Part shown: piece by piece, positions 9,536 through 18,169 of the stretch
How positions within the stretch are numbered: the first letter of the stretch is position 1
Layout: each line of letters starts with the position of its first letter
Assembly (NCBI GenBank): GCA_004000515.1
Contig: CP034537.1
Location: 6,903,501-6,967,500, forward strand
DNA length: 64,000 nt
Source of the DNA: Pseudomonas poae
GTDB lineage: Bacteria > Pseudomonadota > Gammaproteobacteria > Pseudomonadales > Pseudomonadaceae
Direction of reading: 5' to 3'
The notes under the pieces: model-generated
What the model saw: only the letters and a program-made list of their open reading frames with translations
The model's database searches: none
Told to the model about the DNA's origin: nothing
Position numbers and translations under genes: made by a program

Positions 9536-10330
9536 ATGACCAGCAAGTTAGAACAATTGCGGGCAACGCCTGCACGCGATATGACAACAGCACCGAAGGT
9601 CTACGCCTGGGAACAACAAGACGGCAGGATTGTTAGTGCGGTATGCCGCGCTGTAGGCGTAGCTGTAAGCTCCCCGGTACTTGACAAGGCCGAAGCATTT
9701 AAGAAGAAGCACGGCACCCTGGAAGGCTGGTGCCCAGCACAGGCACCTAATGTTGGCGTGCTGATTAAGAAGGCGGTAACAGCCGCGATGAAAGAGGCGG
9801 GCGTAGAGCCGCACAAGTTGCCCCAGCGCGTAGTTGAAATCATCTACAGCGACAGCCTGGACCGTATCGGACAAGGCACCCGCCCTTCGGTAAGCCAACA
9901 GATCAACGCGCACAGTGCATCTATGCCGCGCTCCGCGCAGTGGGCATCCGCCATCCGTGGTCGCAAGACTGACTCCCGTAACAAAGCTGCCTTGTCCAAA
10001 CTAGAGGATCATCCAGTTATGCAAACCATCACCCGCGCAGGGACCGACGTTGCTGGCATCCACAACGGCACCATGTCTCACAGCATCAAGAAGATAGGCG
10101 AAGCCTTCACCCTGGCGCAGCGTGTGGCCCAGCTTGAGGACGCTCTTGCAGCCGTTGTACAGCATCAGCAGCAGCAAGACGCTCGACTGGCAAGGCTGGA
10201 GGCAGGCGACACCTGGAAGGCTGTAGCGGAGCGCATGCGCAGTGAGGGCGCTGGCTATGGCGCTATCGCCAAACTGACGGGCCGCAGCAAGTCCACGATC
10301 AGCTCCTACCTGACTCGAAAGAAAGATTGA
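9536..10330 (+). CDS. Unknown protein with coiled coil and C-terminal helix-turn-helix
   Basis: 264 residues. Unrecognised N-terminal region (1-185) with many basic residues; a coiled-coil segment (about 192-222, heptad-like with a Gln-rich stretch); then a resolvase-type helix-turn-helix at the C-terminus (about 228-260: RMRSEGAGYGAIAKLTGRSK). The architecture suggests an oligomeric DNA-binding protein such as a partition, replication-initiation or regulator protein of the element. The ribosome-binding site is weak, so the start (ATG 9536) is not certain. Two strong palindromes follow the stop codon at once, possibly its own operators. Confidence 0.5.
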   Translation: MTSKLEQLRATPARDMTTAPKVYAWEQQDGRIVSAVCRAVGVAVSSPVLDKAEAFKKKHGTLEGWCPAQAPNVGVLIKKAVTAAMKEAGVEPHKLPQRVVEIIYSDSLDRIGQGTRPSVSQQINAHSASMPRSAQWASAIRGRKTDSRNKAALSKLEDHPVMQTITRAGTDVAGIHNGTMSHSIKKIGEAFTLAQRVAQLEDALAAVVQHQQQQDARLARLEAGDTWKAVAERMRSEGAGYGAIAKLTGRSKSTISSYLTRKKD

Positions 10331-10331
10331 T

Positions 10332-10380
10332 AGGTATTTATACCTCTAGCAAAAGGGTACGCAGATGGGTACGCGTACCC
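10332..10380. promoter_or_regulatory. Two adjacent operator-like palindromes
   Basis: AGGTAT-TT-ATACCT at 10332-10345 and GGGTACGCGTACCC at 10367-10380 are perfect inverted repeats. An extra half-site GGGTACGC at 10355-10362 lies between them. They start 2 bases after the stop of the helix-turn-helix gene and precede the gene at 10416, as operators would. Confidence 0.5.
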
Positions 10381-10415
10381 CACGCCTTGGTCAATAACAA
10401 ACAATGAGAAGCCCT

Positions 10416-10718
10416 ATGCAACTGACACTAAACGAGCTGCTGGTTGCCTGCGAGCTGCCACCATCCGAGCAACACAACACCGACGATCACGAACCCCGCC
10501 GCGCCCTAGATGCTGAGCCTGGGGCCATGTACAAAGCAGCGGTTGCCCTGGCTAATGGAGGTGATGGTGGGGCGGCAGGCCAGCGGCTCGCCCTACGCGA
10601 TAACGGGCGTTATAGGGAAGCCACCACCCTTGGCCTGCGCCGAGCACACAGCGGGGCCGAGAGAGCCACACAGAGCCTTGACGGACGAAAGGCACGGGGC
10701 CGTCTGCGCGCTGGTTGA
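10416..10718 (+). CDS. Hypothetical protein
   Basis: 100 residues from ATG 10416, with GAGAAG just upstream (an in-frame ATG lies at 10404). Not recognised. The N-terminal 35 residues are plausible protein (hydrophobic helix LTLNELLVACEL, then an acidic loop). The C-terminal 55 residues are Arg/Gly/Ala-rich and could be out of frame, since a second frame stays open to 10737. A frame break inside the gene is possible given the rest of the window. It follows directly after operator-like palindromes. Confidence 0.35.
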   Translation: MQLTLNELLVACELPPSEQHNTDDHEPRRALDAEPGAMYKAAVALANGGDGGAAGQRLALRDNGRYREATTLGLRRAHSGAERATQSLDGRKARGRLRAG

Positions 10719-10815
10719 CGCTGCACTCCCGGCCTGATCCTGGGCCACACGTATAAACGCACTCTACAACTTCCGGCATCGCTGGAGGATTAACCCTGCC
10801 TGGAGGAACTACCCA

Positions 10816-11136
10816 ATGAAGTACTACCCGCGCAACAAAGAACACGTTGGCTTGTTCAAACAAAGAGGCCGCCCACCACTCCATCGTATACGTTGCCTGC
10901 ATGTTATTCAGGCGATGTTAGATGCCGGGGAAGTTATCACTATCGGTGAAGTACATAAGCGCATCAGTATCGGTGCGCCCTCTCAAACTTACACCGCAAT
11001 GAACTACTTCCTGACCGCTGGCCTTACAGCTGCACCGTTGATTGGCGCCCCACACATTAACCAACTCAAAGTTGCCTGCCCTGATACCTGGGCAGCGACG
11101 ATCCGCGAACTTACTGAAATTGAGAAACTGTTATGA
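10816..11136 (+). CDS. Unknown protein, first gene of the element's overlapping operon
   Basis: 106 residues, ATG 10816 with TGGAGGA eight bases upstream. Not recognised. The basic N-terminus (about 1-30) is followed by a helical region with a possible winged-helix pattern (HVIQAMLDAGEVITIGEVHKR … YTAMNYFLTAGL). The stop codon overlaps the next start in ATGA (11133-11136), so it is translationally coupled. It heads a four-gene set running toward the convergent integrase. Confidence 0.55.
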   Translation: MKYYPRNKEHVGLFKQRGRPPLHRIRCLHVIQAMLDAGEVITIGEVHKRISIGAPSQTYTAMNYFLTAGLTAAPLIGAPHINQLKVACPDTWAATIRELTEIEKLL

Positions 11137-11471
11137 CTGAACCATCCGTGGCACCAACCACGCGCCGCCGTAAACGTAAGCCCCTGGATGTCCACGCCGA
11201 GGGGCTGGCGCTGCTGGCCGAAACACTGGCCGCGTCCCGCAAGAAGCTGGAGTGGTGTGCCGAGAATGACGTGCCGGTCGATGCCGCCCAGGTATCCGCC
11301 AACGTCTCGTTGCTGAAACTGCTGGAGACAATGCGCCACGTCGATGACGACGACAAGGACAAGGATACCGCCGCCCTGGTGGCTGGCTTCCATGCCAAGA
11401 CCGCCGAGCGTGCTGCCCGCTCCACGACTGCCCCGACTAAGGATGACCTGTTGGCGGAGTACGGGCTGTGA
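11133..11471 (+). CDS. Unknown protein, second gene of overlapping operon
   Basis: 112 residues, starting in the ATGA overlap with the previous gene. A basic Arg/Lys-rich head (RRRKRKP, residues 10-16) is followed by a long, probably helical, alanine-rich region with an acidic DDDDKDKD stretch (about 72-79). It is mostly helical in appearance and has no recognised domain. Size and charge recall small helper proteins such as terminase small subunits, but no motif supports that. The stop overlaps the next start as GTGA. Confidence 0.5.
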   Translation: MTEPSVAPTTRRRKRKPLDVHAEGLALLAETLAASRKKLEWCAENDVPVDAAQVSANVSLLKLLETMRHVDDDDKDKDTAALVAGFHAKTAERAARSTTAPTKDDLLAEYGL

Positions 11472-11692
11472 TCGACGACCGCAGTACCCCACAGATCAAC
11501 GCAGACCGCATCTATGCCGACATGCAGGCCAGGGCAGCAAAGGCCACTGACGACGCTCGACTGGGCCGACTGGCCGCGCTATCCACCAGCGCCGCGATGC
11601 AGTCCTTGGGCAGCACACCGGCACCCAGCTTCCTCGACTTCCGCACTGAGTCGGACGTAGCCGCAACCAGCGGCGGCATCAAAATCCCTTAA
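11468..11692 (+). CDS. Unknown small protein, third gene of overlapping operon
   Basis: 74 residues, GTG start at 11468 in a GTGA overlap with the previous stop. The N-terminal half is an alanine-rich helix (DRIYADMQARAAKATDD); the C-terminal half is low in structure (PAPSFLDFRTESDVAA). No domain recognised. Coupled translation with its neighbours is the main evidence that it is a real gene. Confidence 0.5.
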   Translation: MIDDRSTPQINADRIYADMQARAAKATDDARLGRLAALSTSAAMQSLGSTPAPSFLDFRTESDVAATSGGIKIP

Positions 11693-11732
11693 CCCATCGC
11701 CTCCCAAACACTTACTTATAGAGAGATATTCC

Positions 11733-12707
11733 ATGACTCGTAAATTCGCTGCTGCCCGCAAATCCGCTAACGCCGTAGCATTGTTCGATGCGCTCAAGGC
11801 TGCCGTCCCCTTTCATCTGGTCGAACTCCCGGCCACTAAATACCCGACTGCCCCGGCTAACCTGCAAGAGCTGCGCAAAGGCATCACCACGATGACGGAG
11901 CTGTTCACCTCTGACGAACGTGCTGACTCCAAGAAGACCAGCCGCGACGATGTAGAACATGAGCTGATGGCCGTGATGACAACTCTGTCCAACCGTGGCT
12001 TTGCATTCGCGGACCTGCCGAACCTATTCGCCTTTGAGCAAGATCGTAACCGGCACCTCGACACGGTGACCCGCTACACCCGAGCGGCCAACGCGAACAC
12101 CGAGACACTGTCGGCCAAGGTGGCCGAATGGTTCTCTGACATCACCGCCGTCCTGAGTGTGGCAAAGGTGGTTGGCTCTGACGTGATGGCCGAGGCTGCC
12201 GCTGCCCCGAACAAGACCATGGCCGCGCTGGGGATCGACCTGCACGTTCGCGAGAAGCTGAACGCATCGGCCCAAGCTGGCGTCCCGGTAATGGCAGCAG
12301 GCCGTGGTCTGATGGTCCTCAAAGCTGCCAAGATCGACGCCTTGTCGCTGGACTTGGGCGACGTTGAGCTGGCTGCCGCAATGGCCTTGTACAGCTACTT
12401 CCCCGATGCTATCGAAGGCGCGTCAATGCAGGAAGCTGGGCTGCGCTTCGGCTCCGTCGTCCTGGGTGCCAATGCTGATGGCGTCGTGATCTACCGCGAG
12501 GCGGTCCAATCGAATGCATCGGGCCTGCTGCCGCACACTGCCCTGGTGGCTGCTGATGGCAAAGCCCTGGCCGCGCTGCAATCGAAGATCGACGTTCGCC
12601 TGGGTGGCGTAGACCATGCCTTCACGGGCACTGTGGAGAACGGCGGCATGACTGTTGAGGAACGTCGCCTGCGCGACTTCGGCAAGTCTGCTGTTACCAC
12701 GTACTAA
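11733..12707 (+). CDS. Unknown 324-residue protein, last gene of overlapping operon
   Basis: 324 residues, ATG 11733 with GAGAG upstream. No recognised motif. The first 170 residues look helical (basic head, then charged helices with SDERADSKKTSRDD about residues 56-70). The last 130 look mixed, ending in strands (FGSVVLGANADGVVIYREAV). No signal peptide or membrane segment. It is the largest product of the element's operon and probably its main effector, since the three upstream genes are small and coupled to it. A hairpin with a T-run follows. Confidence 0.6.
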   Translation: MTRKFAAARKSANAVALFDALKAAVPFHLVELPATKYPTAPANLQELRKGITTMTELFTSDERADSKKTSRDDVEHELMAVMTTLSNRGFAFADLPNLFAFEQDRNRHLDTVTRYTRAANANTETLSAKVAEWFSDITAVLSVAKVVGSDVMAEAAAAPNKTMAALGIDLHVREKLNASAQAGVPVMAAGRGLMVLKAAKIDALSLDLGDVELAAAMALYSYFPDAIEGASMQEAGLRFGSVVLGANADGVVIYREAVQSNASGLLPHTALVAADGKALAALQSKIDVRLGGVDHAFTGTVENGGMTVEERRLRDFGKSAVTTY

Positions 12708-12712
12708 AACCA

Positions 12713-12746
12713 ACCCTGCTTGCCTAACCGGCTTGCAGGGTATTTT
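12713..12746. terminator. Rho-independent terminator shared by convergent genes
   Basis: ACCCTGC (12713-12719) pairs with GCAGGGT (12735-12741), with an inner GCC/GGC pair, followed by ATTTT. It ends the operon reading rightward and overlaps the 3' end of the integrase gene reading leftward. Confidence 0.65.
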
Positions 12747-14183
12747 GCTGTCGAGCAGTTCGCGGACTTCGGCCAGCAGTTCCCGCTGCCGTGTGAGCGG
12801 AGCCGTTCCGCCATAAACGCCAGTATGTTTGTTCCCGGCCTGGGTGTGCCCAAGTATACCGCCCACCTCCGCATCACTTGCCCCTGCTGCCCTGAGCAAA
12901 TCCGCTGCCGTATGTCTTGCGCTGTAAAGACTGAGCTGCCCCTTGAGGTTTGGTATCTTGAGCAAGGCCGCGCTAACCGCACGACTCAACCGCGTAACAC
13001 GCTGTCGTCCTCTCTCCGCTGTGCTGCCGTCACCAAAGCCTGATAGCACCAGATTGAACAGAGGAACGTCCTCCGCTGCCACAGGCAAATCCCTACGACT
13101 GGCTGCGTTCTTGGCACCAGATAGGCCAGCCTGGAATACCTGCTCCCTGTTGCCCACGATGTCCTCCCGCATGGTCAATGCCGCTGGGCCTTCGCTCAAC
13201 AGCTCCAGGGGCCGCACGCCGTACCGGACAAGCAGACGCATTGCTGCCGCGTCTACCACATCACCACGGGCATCCAGGGCGGCCTGCACCTGGGCCACCA
13301 CGGCTAACGGCATTGGGTCGCGGGCGTTCTTCTGGAGCGCACCACCTGCACGGATGGCCCTGGCTACTGCGCCCTGCTTCGGTAGGCTAATTCCATCCCA
13401 CCCTGGCACCTCCCGCAGAATCGTTATCAGCCCTGCCGCCTGGGTGTGGATTGACGACGCCTTGCCACCGCCATCTAGCTTGCCCTCGGCATAGGCCATG
13501 ATCCGTTGCACCTGCTGCGCCGGGGTGCTGGGCCAGCGTAGAACGTCATTGCAGAGCTTGCGCATGATCCCCACACGGCCAGCGCTGACTCGCTCACAAT
13601 ACCCGTCCAGGGCTTCCGCGAACTGCTGGGCGGTACGTCTATCGCCCTGCTGGCTGACCGGTTCCACAGGCGCTTCCACCGGGCTCGGAATGCCAGCGCC
13701 AAGGGTTGGTGGTTCACCGCGCTCCAGGGCTTCCAGCGCCCTCACAGCAGCCATAGATTCGAGTGGGTGAACGGCTTCCATCCCAGGCGGCGGCATTCCC
13801 TGCGCGGCCATCGTGTACGCCCGCTTCTGCCAATCTAGTTCGTTCTGCCAGTTCCGCGTCACCAGCTTCGCCCCTGGCGCCATGTCTGTAACCGCACGGA
13901 GTGTTACCCGCTCGACCACGGCCTGTAGGCTTGCCAGGACGGCGCGGGGATCAACCGGGACCGACGCCCTGCGCTCGACTGGATCGTTCGCCACAGGCGC
14001 CAGGGCTTCGCTACAGATGCGGTCAAACTCTACTGACACCTGCCGGGCAAGGCGCAGGGCTTCTGCGCGGTCGGCGGTGCCTAGGGCTTTGCGGTATTCA
14101 GAGCGGCCCAGCAGTTCGGCAACTGGTAGCGGGAAGCGGCGGCGGTAGTGATAACGCCCCTCACGACGGGACAAATAGGACAT
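12724..14183 (-). CDS. Tyrosine recombinase/integrase (probable frame break near the 3' end)
   Basis: A phage-type integrase that inserts and excises the element. The N-terminal arm-binding/SAM-like region starts like many proteobacterial integrases (MSYLSRREGRYHYRRRFP). The catalytic domain shows arginine in GVRPLEL, the box YSARHTAADLL, then LGHTQ and the tyrosine in HTGVYGG. As sequenced the frame runs on antisense into the convergent gene to 12423. Adding one base near 12755 instead gives a stop at 12724-12726, inside the shared terminator, and a normal length of about 486 residues. I prefer that. It lies 157 bp from the attR core. Confidence 0.85.
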
Positions 14184-14340
14184 TCAGAATTCTCCGGGGC
14201 ACGTGGTACGGTCATGTGGTGGTGTCGCGGGGCACATACAAGCGCTGAATACACCGCCATGTGTCACACGACCGAACCGCTGCAAGCCTTATTCTACCTG
14301 GCCTGCCGACGACTCGACAGTTTGAAAGTGTACCAACGAG

Positions 14341-14350
14341 TCAGAGACTG
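14341..14350. other. Putative attR core
   Basis: TCAGAGACTG, identical to 7117-7126; the following AATAACCC is read as chromosomal. It lies between the integrase start and moxR, 75 bp before the moxR start codon. Confidence 0.5.
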
Positions 14351-14425
14351 AATAACCCGTCTGCGTTCACAGTCGCCGGGGCTGCGCGGTATAGTCCGGG
14401 CATTGATGAATGCGAGGAAACACCG

Positions 14426-15271
14426 ATGAAGTTCGAAGGCACCCAGGCCTATGTGGCTACCGATGACCTGAAACTGGCCGTCAACGCCGCCATCACCCTG
14501 GAGCGGCCGCTGCTGGTCAAGGGCGAGCCCGGCACCGGCAAGACCATGCTTGCCGAGCAATTGGCCGAATCCTTCGGTGCCAAGCTGATCACCTGGCACA
14601 TCAAGTCCACCACCAAGGCCCACCAGGGCCTGTACGAGTACGACGCGGTGAGCCGCCTACGCGACTCGCAGTTGGGTGTGGACAAGGTGCACGACGTGCG
14701 CAATTACCTGAAAAAGGGCAAGCTCTGGGAGGCGTTCGAGTCCGAAGAGCGGGTGATCCTGCTGATCGACGAGATCGACAAGGCCGACATCGAGTTCCCC
14801 AACGACCTGCTGCAAGAACTCGACAAGATGGAGTTCTACGTCTACGAAATCGACGAGACCATCAAGGCCAAGAAACGCCCGATCATCATCATTACCTCCA
14901 ACAATGAAAAAGAGCTGCCAGACGCGTTCCTGCGCCGCTGCTTCTTCCACTACATCGCCTTCCCCGACCGCACCACCCTGCAAAAGATCGTGGATGTGCA
15001 CTACCCCGACATCAAGAAAGACCTGGTCAGCGAAGCGCTGGACGTGTTTTTCGACGTGCGCAAAGTGCCAGGCTTGAAGAAGAAACCTTCGACCTCCGAA
15101 CTGGTGGACTGGCTCAAATTACTGATGGCCGACAACATCGGCGAAGCCGTATTGCGCGAACGCGATCCGACCAAGGCGATCCCGCCGTTGGCCGGTGCCT
15201 TGGTGAAGAACGAGCAAGACGTGCAGTTGCTGGAGCGTCTGGCGTTCATGAGCCGTCGCGGTAATCGCTAA
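14426..15271 (+). CDS. MoxR-family AAA+ ATPase
   Basis: 281 residues. Walker A GEPGTGKT (33-40), Walker B LLIDEID (about 112-118) and a sensor-like TSNNEKE. MoxR ATPases act as chaperones that mature metalloenzymes or partners with a VWA domain. The stop overlaps the start of the CoxE-like gene by one base (TAATG, 15269-15273), so the two are coupled. Start ATG 14426 with GAGGAAA upstream; longer upstream frames run into the element. Its promoter region is partly replaced by the inserted element. Confidence 0.9.
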   Translation: MKFEGTQAYVATDDLKLAVNAAITLERPLLVKGEPGTGKTMLAEQLAESFGAKLITWHIKSTTKAHQGLYEYDAVSRLRDSQLGVDKVHDVRNYLKKGKLWEAFESEERVILLIDEIDKADIEFPNDLLQELDKMEFYVYEIDETIKAKKRPIIIITSNNEKELPDAFLRRCFFHYIAFPDRTTLQKIVDVHYPDIKKDLVSEALDVFFDVRKVPGLKKKPSTSELVDWLKLLMADNIGEAVLRERDPTKAIPPLAGALVKNEQDVQLLERLAFMSRRGNR

Positions 15272-16445
15272 TGTTGCTCAACCTGTTCAATGAAATGCGC
15301 GCCGCCAAGGTGCCGGTGTCGGTGCGCGAGCTGCTCGACCTGATCAACGCGCTGAAAATGCGCGTGACCTTCGCCGACATGGACGAGTTCTACTATTTGT
15401 CCCGGGCGATCCTGGTGAAGGACGAGCGGCATTTCGACAAGTTCGACCGAGCTTTCGGCGCGTATTTCAACGGTCTGGAAAAGCTCGACGATCACCTGCA
15501 GGCGTTGATCCCCGAAGAGTGGCTGCGCAAGGAGTTCGAGCGCTCGCTGAGCGATGAAGAACGTGCGCAGATCCAGTCCCTCGGCGGCCTCGACAAGTTG
15601 ATCGAGGAATTCAAGAAGCGCCTGGAAGAACAAAGGAACGCCACGCCGGCGGCAACAAATGGATCGGCACCGGTGGCACCAGCCCGTTCGGCTCCGGCGG
15701 CTATAACCCGGAAGGCATTCGCGTCGGTGACGCCGGCAAGCGCCAGGGCAAGGCGGTGAAAGTCTGGGACCAGCGCGAGTACAAGAACCTCGACGACCAA
15801 GTGGAACTGGGCACGCGCAACATCAAGGTCGCCCTGCGCCGCCTGCGCAAGTTCGCACGCCAAGGGGCTGCCGAAGAGCTGGACATCGACGGCACCATCG
15901 ACCACACCGCACGCGATGCCGGCTTGCTGAATATCCAGATGCGTCCGGAGCGACGTAACACTATCAAGCTGCTGCTGTTGTTCGATATCGGCGGGTCGAT
16001 GGATGCCCACGTGAAGATCTGCGAAGAGCTGTTCTCAGCCTGCAAGACCGAGTTCAAGCACCTGGAGTACTTCTACTTCCACAACTTCGTGTACGAATCG
16101 GTGTGGAAAAACAACCAGCGCCGCACCTCGGAACGCACCTCAACCCAGGACCTGCTGCACAAATACGGCGCGGATTACAAAGTGATCTTTATCGGCGATG
16201 CGTCGATGGCGCCGTATGAGATTACTCAGGCCGGGGGTAGCGTCGAGCACTGGAACGAAGAGCCGGGGTATGTGGATGCAGCGCTTCATGGCCAAGTACA
16301 AGAAGCTGATCTGGATTAACCCGTATCCGAAGGACACGTGGGGTATACCGCGTCGACGGGGATTGTGCGGGAGTTGGTGGAAGACCAGATGTATCCACTG
16401 ACGCTACGCGGGTTGGAAGAAGGGATGCGCTTTCTTTCCAAATAA
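15271..16445 (+). CDS. CoxE-like VWA-domain protein (three frame breaks)
   Basis: A VWA protein working with the upstream MoxR ATPase. The N-terminal 115 residues are helical. The C-terminal VWA domain carries a MIDAS-type start LLFDIGGSM, where Gly-Gly replaces the usual D-x-S spacing. Breaks: A-run at 15632-15634 (one base short, in a Gln-Lys-Glu codon context); near 16270 (two bases missing, likely a TG repeat, in YVWMQRF); near 16345 (one base missing, in WGYTAS). Restoring four bases gives 392 residues ending at TAA 16443-16445. Each fragment is conserved in the expected order. Confidence 0.85.
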
Positions 16446-16458
16446 ATGGAGATCCAAA

Positions 16459-16547
16459 TGTGGGAGCGGGCTTGCTCGCGAAGACGGTGTATCAGTCAAA
16501 GATGTATTCGCTGACCCACCGCATTCGCGAGCAAGCCCGCTCCCACA
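16459..16547. repeat. REP doublet (REPIN), 'GCGGGCTTGCTCGC' class
   Basis: Inverted TGTGGGAGCGGGCTTGCTCG units around a spacer (AGACGGTG…CACCGCATT). A different REP class from those at 3637 and 6968. It lies between the convergent coxE and pxpC genes. Confidence 0.92.
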
Positions 16548-16563
16548 TTTTTGAATTGCACTG

Positions 16564-17468
16564 TTATTTAAAGCGCTGCAAAAGTTGAGGTGCTGCTGGT
16601 GGGCTGTCTCCTGCACCACCGGCGCCAACCGTACCTTTTCCCCGGCAAGCACTGCGCCAATCGCGCCAGCGACAACGGCGTCAACGCCCCCAAACGCGGG
16701 TAACCACCAATCGTCTGCCGATCATTGAGCAACACAATCGGCTGACCATCCGGCGGTACCTGGATCGCCCCCAGCGGGATGCCTTCGGAAATCAACGAGG
16801 GCCCCTGGTACTGCAACGGCGTGCCCAACAGGCGCATGCCCATGCGGTCGGCGCGACTGTCCAACGACCAGTCGGTGTTGAACGCATCGAACAGGCTCTG
16901 CCCGCTGAATTGGCCGATCTGGGCGCCGACAATCACATCCAACGGTGCCTTGGCCGGTAGCGTTGGATCGCCCAGCACTTTCATCGCCCCCCCGTACCGG
17001 AATAGACCAAGCGCCCGCCTTCGGCCAACGCCTTGCCAAACCCATCCACACCGCCCAGCGCCTCACGCACAACGGTGGCGCAGCTGCCGAGCACATCCGG
17101 CGCATCAAACCCGCCCGGCGCAGCCAGGTAAACCCGCGCACCGTTGAACGGCTGGGTAAAACGCAAGCGCTGGCCCTTTGCAGAATGAAGCTGCGACCGG
17201 GACTGATGGCGCGCTCGTCGATATAGGCGCCTAGGTCCGCACCGGCCAGGGCCAGCAGGCAATAGCCCTCGGCCTGCACGGTAAAACCGCCCAAGGTAAT
17301 TTCCACTACTGGCGCATCGAGCGCATTGCCCAGCAGCCAGTTGGCCCACGACATCGACACCCAATCCAACGCGCCGCCCTGGGTCACGCCCAGGTGGCGC
17401 ACGCCAAAGCGGCCGGCGTCCTGCAACAGGCACAGCGGCGTGCTGGCCTCGATCAACAAGCGGCTCAT
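16564..17468 (-). CDS. pxpC: 5-oxoprolinase subunit C (biotin-dependent carboxyltransferase family; four frame breaks)
   Basis: PxpC acts with PxpA and PxpB to open 5-oxoproline to glutamate with ATP. The start region (LLIEASTPLCLLQDAGRFG) and the SEGIPLGAIQVPPDG motif are diagnostic. Breaks: A-run at 17177-17179 (three, should be four); G-run at 16987-16993 (seven, should be eight); a run near 16641 (LPGEKVRL); and an A-run near 16580 on the + strand. Repair gives 302 residues ending NFLQRFK with the stop at 16564-16566. The start overlaps the pxpB stop (ATGA, 17465-17468). Confidence 0.88.
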
Positions 17469-18169
17469 GCCTGCGCCTCCAACGGCGTGTCATCGCCACC
17501 CAGGTTGATGAATTCGGCGTGAACGACGGGCTCGAAGCGCACCGTATCGCCGGGCTGCATCAGGCTGTAGCCGTCGCGTTCGCGGTCGAACAATTTGGCT
17601 GGGGTGCGGCCGATCAGGTTCCAGCCGCCCGGCGATACCACTGGGTAAGCGGCGGTTTGCCGTTCGGCGATACCGACACTGCCGGCTGCCACACGTTTAC
17701 GCGGTGTGCTGAGGCGAGGCGTGGCGAGGATTTCATCCACCAGCCCCATAAAGGCAAAACCGGGGGCAAAGCCGAGGGCGAATACCTGGTATTCATGGGT
17801 GCTGTGGCGGCGGATCACGTCGTGCACCGACAGGCCACTGCGCTGGCTGAGCAAGGTCAATTCGGGCCCGACGCTCAGGTCGTACCACACCGGCAACACA
17901 TGGCATTGGCCGCTGCCTTGGGCCTGGGGTTGCAGGCCGGCCAGGGCTTGGTCGATTAATGCCCGCGCCTGGGCCGGGCTCAACGCAGTGAGGTCGTAAT
18001 GCACCATCAAGGTGGTGTAGGACGGCACCAGGTCCACCAGCGCATCACCAAACCCTTCGCGCAAGCGCTGAGTGGCAGCGAGCATCCACGGCATATTGGC
18101 TTCGGCGATCACATCAAATAAACGCACCATCAGGCAGTCGATGGCGACTACTTCAATCCTTGGCTTCAT
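17465..18169 (-). CDS. pxpB: 5-oxoprolinase subunit B
   Basis: 234 residues of the KipI / allophanate hydrolase subunit 1 fold. Typical motifs: [13 protein letters not shown] (about 50-62), [10 protein letters not shown] (about 134-143), and the late [10 protein letters not shown] (about 182-191). Start ATG 18169 lies inside the ATGA overlap with pxpA; a longer frame to 18238 is only the antisense continuation. Middle gene of the pxpABC operon; intact. Confidence 0.92.
   Translation of the reverse strand: MKPRIEVVAIDCLMVRLFDVIAEANMPWMLAATQRLREGFGDALVDLVPSYTTLMVHYDLTALSPAQARALIDQALAGLQPQAQGSGQCHVLPVWYDLSVGPELTLLSQRSGLSVHDVIRRHSTHEYQVFALGFAPGFAFMGLVDEILATPRLSTPRKRVAAGSVGIAERQTAAYPVVSPGGWNLIGRTPAKLFDRERDGYSLMQPGDTVRFEPVVHAEFINLGGDDTPLEAQA

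Larger units (their letters stand above)
7117..14350. mobile_element. Integrated element of about 7.2 kb with tyrosine integrase and serine recombinase
   Basis: The element is bounded by the direct repeat TCAGAGACTG (7117-7126 and 14341-14350). Joining the outer left flank to the outer right flank regenerates ATTCAG-AGA-CTGAAT, a perfect 6-3-6 palindrome, as expected for a tyrosine-recombinase attB. The integrase gene sits at the right end reading inward, next to attR. Inside are a small AT-rich gene, a serine recombinase, two DNA-binding-like proteins, a four-gene overlapping operon of unknown function, and operator-like palindromes. No capsid, terminase, conjugation or clear replication gene was recognised. 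The boundaries are inferred from a 10-bp repeat only. Confidence 0.7.

Noticed and set aside
12423..12723. Integrase C-terminal extension antisense to the 324-residue gene
   Set aside because: It passes through a shared terminator and reads as shadow sequence; one restored base gives a natural stop at 12724.
14261..14425. Longer N-terminus for the MoxR ATPase
   Set aside because: The extension covers the attR region and element DNA; ATG 14426 gives the family start.
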